From contig JAPKMR010000002.1 in the NCBI GenBank assembly GCA_026645815.1, forward strand, positions 62,001 through 126,000: a DNA stretch of 64,000 nucleotides. Reading direction: 5' to 3'. Under the pieces are notes generated by a model. That model made no database searches and had not been told where the DNA came from. It saw only the letters and a program-made list of their open reading frames with translations. Both the position numbers and the translations under genes were made by a program. The DNA comes from Anaerolineae bacterium. GTDB taxonomy: Bacteria > Chloroflexota > Anaerolineae > B4-G1 > SLSP01. The number at the start of each line of letters is the position of its first letter. Positions within the stretch are counted from its first letter, which is position 1. This document shows positions 1 to 8,444 of this stretch, piece by piece.

Positions 1-329
1 TATCCATCTCTTTCTGGATGCCGGTGCTAGGCTCCGTTGGCTGAATGAAACGCACAAAACCATCATGTTCCTCAACCATGATGGGGCCATTATCTGGAGC
101 ATAGGTACGCACAGGGTGCTCCGGCGCATGCCAAAGACGGTGCCCGCCATAATTGCGCCACGTATCCCCCCCAGTGACACCTAAGAAATCTTCGTCAAAT
201 TCATTTTGACCGTCGAGAAAACCAAAACGAATTACCCGAGGACCGACATCAGCCGTAATGATCAGTTCAATAAGGCCATTCGACAAACGAACACAGTTGT
301 TCCATCCCTGGTAGGTGATTTTTTCCATA
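1..329 (-). CDS. DUF4380-like protein, N-terminal part (runs off the left edge)
   Basis: An open frame starts at an ATG (327-329) behind a CAGGAG ribosome site and runs off the window; about 109 residues are visible. The N-terminus reads MEKITYQGWNNCVRLSNG, then a strand-rich stretch with TADVGPRVIRFGF and GGHRLWHAPEHP. This matches my memory of the DUF4380 / aldose-epimerase-like fold family of unknown function. Many members sit near sugar-utilisation genes, but no substrate can be read here. The frame has no stop to the window edge. Family call moderate; function unknown. Confidence 0.6.
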
Positions 330-428
330 GTTGATCTCCTGAGAATCTGTTTTCGACACACGCTCATGTGTTTTCAATGAAGGTAAAATGGGTCTGTGAA
401 CACGCAAGCAAATCACATGACCTTATTC

Positions 429-457
429 ATTGTAACACGAACCCATATAGACAGCAA
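429..457 (-). promoter_or_regulatory. Promoter for the DUF4380-like gene
   Basis: On the minus strand a -35 TTGCTG (452-457) is followed after 17 bases by -10 TACAAT (429-434). Transcription would start about 90 bases before the ATG at 329. The rest of the 330-568 gap shows no other clear element. Confidence 0.5.
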
Positions 458-568
458 ACTAAAAACATCCCCTCCAAAAGGTTCTGAACCCTACAGCAAG
501 ACCACGGCACACAAAACTCACACAAAAGAATCTTCGGCGCCGCATAGTACGCGACCAGATCAGGAAAA

Positions 569-1267
569 TTAGCCGGATCCGAGGTCTTCTAGCACCTCCT
601 CCATCGCCGTGACCGCAGTATCAAACAAGCCTTTCATCACGGCATCGGAAGCCTGCCACGGTCCGCCATAAGAGCCATCCTGCAATAGCGCCCGCACGGA
701 TTCCGGCGCCATGCCGCGTGGCACCTCGAGCAAAGGTTTCTCACCGCCAGGAACAGGTCCAACCCGTGTCAGCGTCGCAAAATTCTCCAGCCAATTAGCG
801 TGTGTGGGTTCCAATCCTACAGAGGCAGCATAAGCCACCACACTTGGATCCGTCCACCACTCAAAGGCGCGCAATGTCGCCTCCGGATGTGCCCCGGCAA
901 TTTCCCCCATCAAAGCAAATAAGGTTCCGGAATTGCCGCCGTGACCGTTGCTCACCAGAATGCGATGAAAACCCTGTGACAACAAAGCTTCCAGCACATC
1001 ACGCACCATTGCCGCGAAGGTCTCCACCCGCACGCTCAATGTCCCCGGAAATGCCTTGAAATACGGCGTGATACCAAAAACGAGAGGCGGCACAATCGGA
1101 ATACCGCGCGGATCGCACACCGCACGCGCCATCGCCAACGGCACGGTTACATCGGTGAGCAAGCTCAAGTGGCTATGCTGCTCTACGCATCCGGTAATGA
1201 AGACTACACGGTCGTCGTGTTGCAGATAAGTTTCCACATCCATCCAGTTCAAGTTTTCCCACAACAT
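569..1267 (-). CDS. Creatininase-family amidohydrolase
   Basis: A 232-residue protein of the creatininase family, metal-dependent enzymes that hydrolyse cyclic or linear amides (creatinine, formamides, peptidic cofactor precursors). The N-terminal metal motif is TGCVEQHSHLSLLTD, where the family usually has EQHGxHLPLxTD, and the second motif is SNGHGGN. The usual HAGxxETS active-site segment is replaced by THANWLENF, so substrate choice may differ from true creatininase. The start follows GAGGAGG by a few bases. It lies 95 bases downstream of a ROK-like gene on the same strand, probably one transcript. The family is clear; the substrate is unknown. Confidence 0.75.
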   Translation of the reverse strand: MLWENLNWMDVETYLQHDDRVVFITGCVEQHSHLSLLTDVTVPLAMARAVCDPRGIPIVPPLVFGITPYFKAFPGTLSVRVETFAAMVRDVLEALLSQGFHRILVSNGHGGNSGTLFALMGEIAGAHPEATLRAFEWWTDPSVVAYAASVGLEPTHANWLENFATLTRVGPVPGGEKPLLEVPRGMAPESVRALLQDGSYGGPWQASDAVMKGLFDTAVTAMEEVLEDLGSG

Positions 1268-1362
1268 AGTCTCCTCCTCAAAAGGGTTTCGAGTTCAGGA
1301 CAGGAAATTGTTCAGTCTTCGGCGGAAATCAGTCGCTGCGATTGGGAAACTAATGCCCCAGA

Positions 1363-2454
1363 TCATGTCAACCGCAATGAACGCAAACCTGCAACAGTGG
1401 GAGGGCAGAACCCCACACCCAAGGCAGTGCCCACAACAATGACTGCGGTATGCAGCTCGCCTGCATGAAGCGCAGCTGCCGCTGTGCCATCGTGAATCAG
1501 GTGAATCCGGCTAGTAATGCCACTGCGCGCCTGCACGGCAGCAGCAATCAGCGGGCGCACATCGGCGGCAAGTGTGGACATGCGCGCGTAAATACCGTTG
1601 CCCAACAACCGACCCGCATCCACATAAGCCGCAATGCTGAGCAACACTTCCGCGTCTTGTATTCCGGTTTCCTCAGCCGTGCGGGCGAGCACACTGCTCA
1701 CCAGTGCAAGCACCTCTTCCCCACTATAACGCAACGCAGCGGTAGACACATTGCTGAAGGTCCATTCTGTTGGCAGGGGGGGCAGGACCTCGAATACCGT
1801 AATAGCACCTTGCTCAAGATGCAGCAATGCACGTTTGATCATCGTCTGCCCAAAATCAAAACAGAGCGCCGATGCAGCACTCTCCGGAGTATAGCGCCCC
1901 GCTCCCAGCAGCGACATCTCCCGGCGATAGGGTGTGAGCTCCACCCGCAGCATATCCGCATACCCCAGCTCCGCTATGAGCGCAGTCGCAGTTTCCACCA
2001 AACGTCTACCCAAGATGCCACTCACCAGACCACCGCCCAAGCGTACCGAACGGATAGAAGCCCAAAAGTCCCACTCCGCAGCGGTCCAATCAGGTCGAAG
2101 CGCACGGTTACAGGCATCGCCTCGATGCAAAGTGAGCAAAATGTAAGCAAGATTGTGGCCTAATCGTCTCGCGATGCGATCGGCAGCAGCCCGTTCTGCC
2201 GGTTCAGGTGAAAGCAATGCCCGGTCCACTACCAGGGGCAGGTCACGTTGCGCCGCCGGTGAACCACCTAACAGGGAAGGAGGCAGGTGTAACAGATCAG
2301 CCTGCTCCAAAGCATAACGCCCTACCGCTTCCTTGGAAAGCAGATGATAGGCTGCCTGCCCACGCACAGCGTCATCCAATGGCAGCCCAGGCAGATCTGC
2401 AATTCGCACGCGATTTACCGAGACATGTGGAGGTGTAAAAGGTATGGTAACCAT
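1363..2454 (-). CDS. ROK-like / ASKHA-fold protein of unknown substrate
   Basis: A 363-residue protein whose second half resembles ROK and other actin-fold kinases. It has CFDFGQTMIKRAL near residue 195, like the DxGxTxxK phosphate-1 motif, HDGTAAAAL, and a late glycine-rich GTALGVGF adenosine-like segment. The first 190 residues are not recognised and contain no zinc-binding CxCGxxGC motif, which classical ROK sugar kinases carry. The start is an ATG behind TTGGAG. It precedes the creatininase-family gene and may act with it on a sugar-like or amide compound; that link is inferred from position only. Confidence 0.5.
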   Translation of the reverse strand: MVTIPFTPPHVSVNRVRIADLPGLPLDDAVRGQAAYHLLSKEAVGRYALEQADLLHLPPSLLGGSPAAQRDLPLVVDRALLSPEPAERAAADRIARRLGHNLAYILLTLHRGDACNRALRPDWTAAEWDFWASIRSVRLGGGLVSGILGRRLVETATALIAELGYADMLRVELTPYRREMSLLGAGRYTPESAASALCFDFGQTMIKRALLHLEQGAITVFEVLPPLPTEWTFSNVSTAALRYSGEEVLALVSSVLARTAEETGIQDAEVLLSIAAYVDAGRLLGNGIYARMSTLAADVRPLIAAAVQARSGITSRIHLIHDGTAAAALHAGELHTAVIVVGTALGVGFCPPTVAGLRSLRLT

Positions 2455-2530
2455 AACACTCCAACACAGATCAGATTACGCCCTGCAAACGAACACCCTA
2501 AGCCGGGAAAATCCTCCCGATCCCCTGTCG

Positions 2531-5428
2531 TCACTCAGCCACAGAATCTCGCCCTCTACCCTCTGAAAGATAATGCAACACGAGGGTGAGGAGCTTGCGT
2601 GGACTAACGGGTTTGCTGACGTAATCGTCTGCGCCAGCGGATAAACAACGCTCGCGATCCCCCGGCATCACCAGCGCCGTCATCGCGATGATGGGAATCG
2701 CCCGTAATTGCGACTGAGCGCGAATCCGTCGCATTGTCTCCAGTCCATCCAGCTCTGGCATCTGAATATCCATGAGGATAATATCTGGATGCAATTGCCC
2801 GGCTAAAGCCAACGTTTCCAATCCATTGCGAGCCACAGACACTCGGAAATGATTACTCGTGAAGTAATCTACCAGAATGGTTGCCGCATGTTCATCATCC
2901 TCTGCCACCAAAACCAGACAGTCTTCAGAGGCATGATTCTCGGATTCTGATGCTGGTTTCACCGGCAATTGTGAATCAGATTCCACATCAATTCCAGGTC
3001 TGGCATCAGAGGTCCGCAGGCAAACCATAAAACGACTGCCTTTGCCTACTTCACTGGTCACCGAAACGCTACCACCATGCAATTCCGCCAACCGGTAGAC
3101 TAACGCCAGACCCAGACCCGCGCCTTCATATTGCCGGGAGAGTCGCGTATCCAGCTGCACAAACGGCTTGAACAACAACGACATGGACTCCTGCGCAATG
3201 CCGATGCCGGTATCCCAAACCGTGAAACAAATCACCGGCTCGTTAGGTAATGCCCGCACATCCAGACCGATGACGCCGCCATCAGGGGTGAATTTCGCGG
3301 CATTGTTCAACAGATTAACAAGGATTTGCTTGAGATAGCGTTCATCGGCTAACACGAATTGCGCTTGAGGGTCAAAAGAAGTGCTTACCTGAAGTTTCTT
3401 TGCCTGCACTGGATTTGTCACCAGGCGCAAGCTCGCCATGCAAACCTCTTCCACCGCAACGGGGGCAACATCCAATACCAGCTTGCCGGCCTCAATACGC
3501 GCGATATCCAGGATGTCGTTGATAATCGCCAGCAAATGCCGCCCACTTTCCTCAATTCCCTGCACGGCTTTCTGCTGTCTTGGCCCCACAGGCCCATAGA
3601 TACCTTCACCCAGCATCTCCGAGAGCGCAAGGATTGCAGTAAGGGGCGTACGGAGTTCATGGCTCATCGTTGCCAGGAATTCATCCTTCGCCCGCACCGC
3701 ACGTGCCAGCTCGACATTCGCCGTACGCAATTCGGCTGTGCGTTCCTCAACCCGCTGGGCCAGCATCGCCCGTTCTTCAAGCAGCGCCGCCTCTGCCCGT
3801 TGTCTTTCAAGTAGCTCGTGCTGAGCTTGTGCATACAATCCTGCGTTAGTAATGGCGATCACGGCGTGACTTCCCAAAGCCACCAATAGCGCCTGATCCT
3901 GTTCGGTAAACCAACCGTGAAGCTTGTTGACGGCGGTCAAGACGCCAATCACCTGCTCGCCAATCCGTAACGGCACCACCAGCATAGATGCCACCGTCAA
4001 GCCACTCTGCTCTCGAACCCCTTGGTAATGATCAGGATCCTCCGGCAGATTGCCGACAATTTCAGGTACGCCGTGACGCAGTACCCGCCCCACCACACCT
4101 TGACCAGCTGGCACCCGCATTCCCACAATGGGATCAGTCGCCGCACGGAAAACCAGCTCACCGCTTTCCTCATCGGGAATAAGAATAGCGCAGCTTGTCG
4201 CATCAACCAATGGGGTCGCCTGTTCGACGATAAACTGGAGCAACGTTTCCAAATCCAACTGCGAGGACATCGCCACGCCAATACGATAGAGCGTCTCCAT
4301 CTCGGTGACATGTTGACGCAACACGACTTGCTGTGCCTGAAGGTCACGCTCGATACGCAGACGCTCATCAATCTCCGCCTGCAAGCGCGTATTCACTTGA
4401 GAAAGTTCCGCCGTGCGCTGTGTAACGCGATATTCCAGTGCGGCGTGCGCTTGTAGCAATAATAACTCCGCCTGTTTCCGTTCGCTGATATCGCGCAAAG
4501 CCACCAAGGTCGGTCCACCACCACCTGCCGACCCTGGCATCATGGGCGAAATTCGCGGGTGCTCCCGTACAACCGCCTCGAGAAACATTACCGTGCCATC
4601 TTTGCGAATACCATGAACTTCTGCCGCCACGACTTCGCCTGAAGGCTTCCCAGATGAACGAGAAGGGAGTTCACCTACCACAAAGCGAGACAACGGCTGT
4701 CCTTCGACCTCACGGTCTTCATAACCCAACATGTGCAGAAAACCAGGATTGGTTTCCAAAATCATGCCATCGTGAATGATCAGCAAACCCTCAAAAGTTG
4801 TTTCCAGCAGCACGCGATAACGCGCTTCTGTCTTCTCCAGCCGTGCTGCTTGCTCTTGTCTCTCCCGGCGCCGAAAGGAGACCACAATATACACCAGACC
4901 AGGAGCCAAAATCACACCCGCGATGATGTGAATCAGTGTTTGAGGCCAGGTCATAGGGACCCACAACGCCGAGAACAATAGAATTCCCGCCAGGCTCACT
5001 GCAGTCAATCCCAGGAACACCGGCACGGGCAAGAATAAGACCGCCTGTCCAATAACCAGGATAGCGTAAAGCAGAATACGTGGATTGTGCTCGGCAGCAG
5101 CGTACACAAATACCAGCACCAGGCACACCAGGGACAACAACAACGAGGCCCACCGAAAATATCGTGTCCTGCTCAGCACATAACAGACCAACAAGGTCAC
5201 AACAGCCACCAGCGAAAATGGGTTTCCTCGATAGACGGGAGAACTGCCGCCGAGTAGAACTTCGAGAACAACCAAAAACGCCAATGTTGCCAGGTCAAAC
5301 AACAACAGGACCGTTAATTGCCGCGCCAGGTGTTGTTCCGCCCGCGTGGGCAATAACATCCATGGGTCGGTAAGCACCTGCCACAAACGCCTAAGCCTCT
5401 TCACCAATCTTGCTCCGTGCATAATCAC
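2531..5428 (-). CDS. Membrane-bound hybrid sensor histidine kinase (PAS-GAF-HisKA-HATPase-REC)
   Basis: A 965-residue sensor kinase. Domains in order: about six membrane helices (residues 35-190), PAS (about 205-320), a coiled coil, GAF (about 385-530), a second coiled coil, HisKA with phosphoacceptor H590 in MSHELRTPL, HATPase with the N box NLLNNAAKF and G boxes DTGIGI and GAGLGLAL, and a C-terminal receiver with phosphoacceptor D887 in LMDIQMPELDG. The apparent start is GTG at 5428; an ATG two codons in is equally possible. It is transcribed divergently from the AOR operon, with promoters back to back, so it may control or share control with that operon. No separate response regulator lies nearby. 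Confidence 0.9.
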   Translation of the reverse strand: MIMHGARLVKRLRRLWQVLTDPWMLLPTRAEQHLARQLTVLLLFDLATLAFLVVLEVLLGGSSPVYRGNPFSLVAVVTLLVCYVLSRTRYFRWASLLLSLVCLVLVFVYAAAEHNPRILLYAILVIGQAVLFLPVPVFLGLTAVSLAGILLFSALWVPMTWPQTLIHIIAGVILAPGLVYIVVSFRRRERQEQAARLEKTEARYRVLLETTFEGLLIIHDGMILETNPGFLHMLGYEDREVEGQPLSRFVVGELPSRSSGKPSGEVVAAEVHGIRKDGTVMFLEAVVREHPRISPMMPGSAGGGGPTLVALRDISERKQAELLLLQAHAALEYRVTQRTAELSQVNTRLQAEIDERLRIERDLQAQQVVLRQHVTEMETLYRIGVAMSSQLDLETLLQFIVEQATPLVDATSCAILIPDEESGELVFRAATDPIVGMRVPAGQGVVGRVLRHGVPEIVGNLPEDPDHYQGVREQSGLTVASMLVVPLRIGEQVIGVLTAVNKLHGWFTEQDQALLVALGSHAVIAITNAGLYAQAQHELLERQRAEAALLEERAMLAQRVEERTAELRTANVELARAVRAKDEFLATMSHELRTPLTAILALSEMLGEGIYGPVGPRQQKAVQGIEESGRHLLAIINDILDIARIEAGKLVLDVAPVAVEEVCMASLRLVTNPVQAKKLQVSTSFDPQAQFVLADERYLKQILVNLLNNAAKFTPDGGVIGLDVRALPNEPVICFTVWDTGIGIAQESMSLLFKPFVQLDTRLSRQYEGAGLGLALVYRLAELHGGSVSVTSEVGKGSRFMVCLRTSDARPGIDVESDSQLPVKPASESENHASEDCLVLVAEDDEHAATILVDYFTSNHFRVSVARNGLETLALAGQLHPDIILMDIQMPELDGLETMRRIRAQSQLRAIPIIAMTALVMPGDRERCLSAGADDYVSKPVSPRKLLTLVLHYLSEGRGRDSVAE

Positions 5429-5467
5429 GCTCTAGCATCAAATCACTGGGTATCTAACCGTGCTTTG

Positions 5468-5496
5468 AGTATAACACCGCCTGTATTGCTAGTCAA
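5468..5496 (-). promoter_or_regulatory. Promoter of the hybrid kinase gene
   Basis: On the minus strand -35 TTGACT (5491-5496) and -10 TATACT (5468-5473) are separated by 17 bases. Its -35 box lies 5 bases from the -35 box of the oppositely directed AOR promoter. Confidence 0.65.
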
Positions 5497-5501
5497 AGCG
5501 C

Positions 5502-5530
5502 TTGACAGCTTTCAAAAACTGCACTATGAT
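5502..5530 (+). promoter_or_regulatory. Promoter of the riboswitch-AOR transcript
   Basis: Consensus -35 TTGACA (5502-5507), 17-base spacer, -10 TATGAT (5525-5530). The predicted start site is near 5537, just before the riboswitch aptamer at 5554. GTCAA (5492-5496) and TTGAC (5502-5506) form an inverted repeat across this and the divergent kinase promoter. Confidence 0.75.
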
Positions 5531-5553
5531 AAAAGTGAAGTTTGATAAATTGA

Positions 5554-5637
5554 CCTCCGACCCACGCAGATCCCTCTGGGACTCTTGGGCGAAAGGGTGC
5601 AGTGAGCAATTGCTGCGCCTGCCGTTTGCAAAGGAGG
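5554..5637 (+). ncRNA. Molybdenum/tungsten cofactor riboswitch (Moco/Tuco RNA motif)
   Basis: The aptamer is closed by P1, CCTCC (5554-5558) with GGAGG (5633-5637). Inside are CTCTGGGAC, then GGGCGAA (5587-5593), a stem of GGTGCAG (5596-5602) with CTGCGCC (5613-5619), and TGCCGT just before the P1 strand. This order and these conserved pieces match the Moco RNA family as I remember it from E. coli moaA. The segment between CTGGGAC and GGGCGAA is only a few bases, so the P3 stem is absent. P3-lacking variants were proposed to sense tungsten cofactor, which fits the tungsten-type AOR gene downstream. The ligand is inferred. Confidence 0.8.
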
Positions 5638-5683
5638 CAATCCTTTTCTCAGGTCACTGAGAAAAGGATTGCTTCCTTTTTTT
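5631..5683 (+). terminator. Intrinsic terminator forming the riboswitch expression platform
   Basis: A 21-bp stem (5631-5651 with 5658-5678, one G.U pair, loop GGTCAC) ends in a run of seven T (5677-5683). The base of its 5' arm contains GGAGG 5633-5637, the 3' strand of riboswitch P1. P1 and the full terminator therefore compete for the same bases. The upper 14 bp could still form with P1 intact, so the direction of control cannot be settled by reading. Confidence 0.85.
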
Positions 5684-5766
5684 GTTGTGTTTCCAGCCCT
5701 ATCAACAGGGCTTAAATGCAAAGACGCCAACTGACGTCTCATATCACCATAAATCAGGAGGTTACT

Positions 5767-7527
5767 ATGTGGATTTTGCGTCTGAATATGACTGATCGTA
5801 CGTACAATCTGGAAGCCGTACCCGAACGGTACAAGAATCTGGGCGGGCGAGGTCTTACGTCCACGTTAATCTATGATGAAGTTGACCCTATGGCTCACCC
5901 ACTGGGACCGAATAACAAACTCGTGTTCGCACCCGGCATCATCACTGGGACTTCATCCCCCACCTCAGCACGGCTCTCCGTAGGCGGCAAATCCCCTCTC
6001 ACCGGTGGCATCAAAGAAGCCAACGCGGGCACAGGTTGGGCGCCCGCAGCCGCAAAGATGCGTCTGAAGGCTATTGTGGTCGAAGGACAACCTGAGGAAG
6101 CCGGCAAATATTGGATGGTTGCCATCCGTTGGGAAGGTGATGCTCTCAAAGTTGAGTTCATGCCGGCTGATGAGTACGTAGGACGGAATCTGTATGAGGT
6201 CTTCCCAGAGGTCTACGCGCGTTTCGGGGACAAAGTGCATGTTGCCGGCATCGGCACGGCGGGCGAATTCAAATATCCGAACTCCGGTGTGGTCTTCAAT
6301 GATATGAAAGACCGCCCCTCACGCTATGCCGGGCGCGGCGGGTTGGGTGCGGTCATGGGCAGCAAGGGCCTCAAGTTCATTGTCGTTGATCCCACAGGCG
6401 CACCCGGGGTAGACATTATCAACCCAGAACTCTTCAAAGAAGGCTCCAAGAAGATGCGCGAGGCGCTCATGGAGCATGCCATCACTAAACCCAAGGGTGG
6501 TTTGAACAGCTACGGGACCGCCATTCTGGTCAACATCCTGAACGAAGCAGGGGGATTACCTACCCACAACTTCAGAGCCGGACGTTTCCAAGGGGCGGCC
6601 AAAATCGCAGGGGAAGCAATCTTCGAAACCAACAAGCAGCGCATGGGGAGGGAAATCTACAACCATGCATGCAGCCCAGGCTGTATCATTCAATGCTCAA
6701 ACACCCTCTACGCTCCCGACGGTAGTGAAATTGCCTCCTGCATCGAATATGAATCCGACTGGGCTTTTGGCGCCGACTGCGGCATTGATGACCTGGACAA
6801 AATCGGCGAAATGGTGACGCTGTGCAACGCCTACGGATTGGATACCATCGAAGCCGGCGTGACTATGGGTGTTGCCATGGATTCTGGCGTCATTCCCTTT
6901 GGTGACGCCGATGGTGTTATTCGACTGCTGCACGAGATGGGCAAGGGTACCCCCCTGGGTCGCATCCTGGGCGGCGGCGCAGCTATGGTTGCCAAGACCT
7001 ACGGGAATCCCCGCAGCCCCACCGTCAAGGGGCAGGCCATGCCAGCCTACGAACCACGCGCCGTCAAGGGCATCGGCGTCACCTATGCGACAACGACCAT
7101 GGGTGCGGATCACACCGCAGGCTACACCATCGCCCCAGAAATTCTGAGCGTGGGCGGCAAGTCGGATCCACTGGCATCCGAGACGGCGAAAGCCGACCTG
7201 AGCCGCGCGTTCCAGAGCACCACAGCGCTGATTGATTCCAGTGGGCACTGCCTCTTCATTGCTTTCGCCATTCTGGACATCCCCACCGGTTTCCAGGGCA
7301 TGGTGGATGAAATCAACGCCATTTGCGGAACCAACATGACTGGCGACGAAGCTGTTGCCATGGGTGCTGAGATCCTCAAGCGTGAGCGTGCCTTCAATGA
7401 GGCGGCGGGCTTTACCCGGCACGATGACCGGTTGCCCGAGTTCATGAAATACGAGAAATTGCCGCCACACAACGTCACCAACGATCTTCCTGACTCGGTT
7501 TTCGACGCCGTTTTCGGCAATCTGTAA
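5767..7527 (+). CDS. Aldehyde:ferredoxin oxidoreductase (tungsten AOR family)
   Basis: A 586-residue cytoplasmic enzyme of the AOR family, which oxidises aldehydes to acids (or the reverse) with ferredoxin, using a tungsten-bis-pterin site and one [4Fe-4S] cluster. The N-terminal domain opens with MWILRLNMTDRTY and a glycine-rich GGRGLTSTLIYDE segment. Cluster ligands are visible as C302, C306 and C310 (CSPGCIIQC, a Cx3Cx3C spacing) and C495 (SGHCLF). The classical spacing is Cx2Cx3C, so this is a divergent subgroup. The start at 5767 is chosen for the CAGGAGG ribosome site; an earlier in-frame ATG at 5716 lacks one. It is the first gene after a Moco/Tuco riboswitch and is followed by MoaD-like genes. 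The aldehyde substrate is unknown. Confidence 0.88.
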   Translation: MWILRLNMTDRTYNLEAVPERYKNLGGRGLTSTLIYDEVDPMAHPLGPNNKLVFAPGIITGTSSPTSARLSVGGKSPLTGGIKEANAGTGWAPAAAKMRLKAIVVEGQPEEAGKYWMVAIRWEGDALKVEFMPADEYVGRNLYEVFPEVYARFGDKVHVAGIGTAGEFKYPNSGVVFNDMKDRPSRYAGRGGLGAVMGSKGLKFIVVDPTGAPGVDIINPELFKEGSKKMREALMEHAITKPKGGLNSYGTAILVNILNEAGGLPTHNFRAGRFQGAAKIAGEAIFETNKQRMGREIYNHACSPGCIIQCSNTLYAPDGSEIASCIEYESDWAFGADCGIDDLDKIGEMVTLCNAYGLDTIEAGVTMGVAMDSGVIPFGDADGVIRLLHEMGKGTPLGRILGGGAAMVAKTYGNPRSPTVKGQAMPAYEPRAVKGIGVTYATTTMGADHTAGYTIAPEILSVGGKSDPLASETAKADLSRAFQSTTALIDSSGHCLFIAFAILDIPTGFQGMVDEINAICGTNMTGDEAVAMGAEILKRERAFNEAAGFTRHDDRLPEFMKYEKLPPHNVTNDLPDSVFDAVFGNL

Positions 7528-7542
7528 GTTTCTTGAGCTGCT

Positions 7543-7574
7543 ATCCACGCCGGAGAGATTTCTCCGGCGTGGAT
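7543..7574 (+). terminator. Hairpin terminator after the AOR gene
   Basis: A 14-bp perfect stem, ATCCACGCCGGAGA (7543-7556) with its complement (7561-7574), loop GATT, followed by only a short T-rich stretch. It lies between AOR and the MoaD-like pair, so it may attenuate rather than stop read-through. Confidence 0.6.
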
Positions 7575-7717
7575 TTCAATCCAGTGATTGCAGAAAAAGC
7601 AATACCGCAAAACATCCTTTTTCCAGGAATGAAAAGAGCCTGCAAAGCGGGTGCTTAGTGTTTTCGAGCCAGTTATGCTATGATAGCGAGATAGCATTAC
7701 AGCATTGGAGTCGGCTA

Positions 7718-7960
7718 ATGAAAGTTCAAGTGAAACTGTTTGCGACCCTGCAACGGTATGCGCCTGCAGGGCAATTCGCCGGAGAACCCTTCGATATGGA
7801 ATTGCCAGAGGGGGGCACTATCGCTATGATAGTGGAACAGCTCGCCATTCGCCCACACGAGGTCAAGGTCACGTTTGTCAATGGGCGCGCACGTGCTGAA
7901 GTCTACCGGCTAAAAGAAGGCGACGAAGTAGGTATCTTTCCCCCTGTTGGAGGCGGTTAA
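7718..7960 (+). CDS. MoaD/ThiS-family sulfur-carrier protein
   Basis: An 80-residue ubiquitin-fold protein that starts MKVQVKLFATLQRYAP and ends in FPPVGGG. The C-terminal glycines are the part of MoaD that is thiocarboxylated and gives sulfur to the pterin dithiolene. The core motifs FVNGRAR and LKEGDEVGIFPP are typical. The start at 7718 follows a GGAG by eight bases. A TATGAT at 7679-7684 could be a -10 for a separate promoter, with only a weak -35. Small MoaD proteins are commonly found beside tungsten AOR genes and probably supply the tungstopterin for that enzyme. Confidence 0.85.
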   Translation: MKVQVKLFATLQRYAPAGQFAGEPFDMELPEGGTIAMIVEQLAIRPHEVKVTFVNGRARAEVYRLKEGDEVGIFPPVGGG

Positions 7961-7961
7961 T

Positions 7962-8330
7962 ATGAATGAAGTTACCATTGACACCTGGTTATATGGGCCT
8001 CTAGCGCACTATGGCGGTAGTGAGGACAACATTTTCGCCCAACTCAATGTCAGCCTGCCCCCGGGCAGCACGCTGCGCGACCTGCTCGCCCATCTACATC
8101 TACCAACCGAAGAACGCGGGATCACTTTTATCAACGGGAATCTGAGCGCGATGCCAGGGCTGCAACCAGACCTCGAGCATCAGCTCGACGACGGTGACCG
8201 GGTGGCATTCTTCCATCTCAAAAGCATGTGGCCCTTCCAATATCGGCACGACGTTGCTTCAATTCCGGAATTCAAGGCCTCACTGGAAGCACGGGAAGAT
8301 AAGGGGCTGCAATCGCGCTACGATACTTAA
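7962..8330 (+). CDS. MoaD/ThiS-fold protein without the C-terminal GG
   Basis: A 122-residue protein, starting one base after the stop of the MoaD gene and probably translated with it (TTGGAGG lies inside the end of the first gene). Residues 1-85 have the beta-grasp pattern: DTWLYGPLAHYGG, LRDLLAHL, TFINGN and LDDGDRVAFFHL. Instead of ending in GG it continues into SMWPFQYRHD and a charged tail ending RYDT, so it cannot be a normal sulfur carrier. It may be a structural or assembly partner of the AOR. I recall similar proteins next to AOR genes but cannot verify that here. Confidence 0.65.
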   Translation: MNEVTIDTWLYGPLAHYGGSEDNIFAQLNVSLPPGSTLRDLLAHLHLPTEERGITFINGNLSAMPGLQPDLEHQLDDGDRVAFFHLKSMWPFQYRHDVASIPEFKASLEAREDKGLQSRYDT

Positions 8331-8392
8331 AAATGGCAAAGCGGTATCGCTGAGATAGAAACAGAACCCGCACAAATCAGTGGAAAATGAGA

Positions 8393-8426
8393 CCTTGCCG
8401 GTGAGTACAGTCACTCACCGGCAAGG
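8393..8426 (+). terminator. Terminator between the MoaD-like genes and the convergent ABC-F gene
   Basis: A perfect 14-bp stem, CCTTGCCGGTGAGT (8393-8406) with its complement (8413-8426), loop ACAGTC, then GCGTTT. It lies between convergent genes and could serve both strands. Confidence 0.6.
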
Positions 8427-8444
8427 CGTTTGAAAGCGCGTCGT

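Noticed and set aside
6697-7548. 283-codon frame on the minus strand inside AOR 1
   Set aside because: It lies entirely antisense to the conserved AOR coding sequence and shows no family motif.
8393-8426. Member of the MITE-like hairpin family
   Set aside because: It lacks the GATTTT outer arm and GGGTGCG ends and lies exactly between convergent genes, so a plain terminator explains it.
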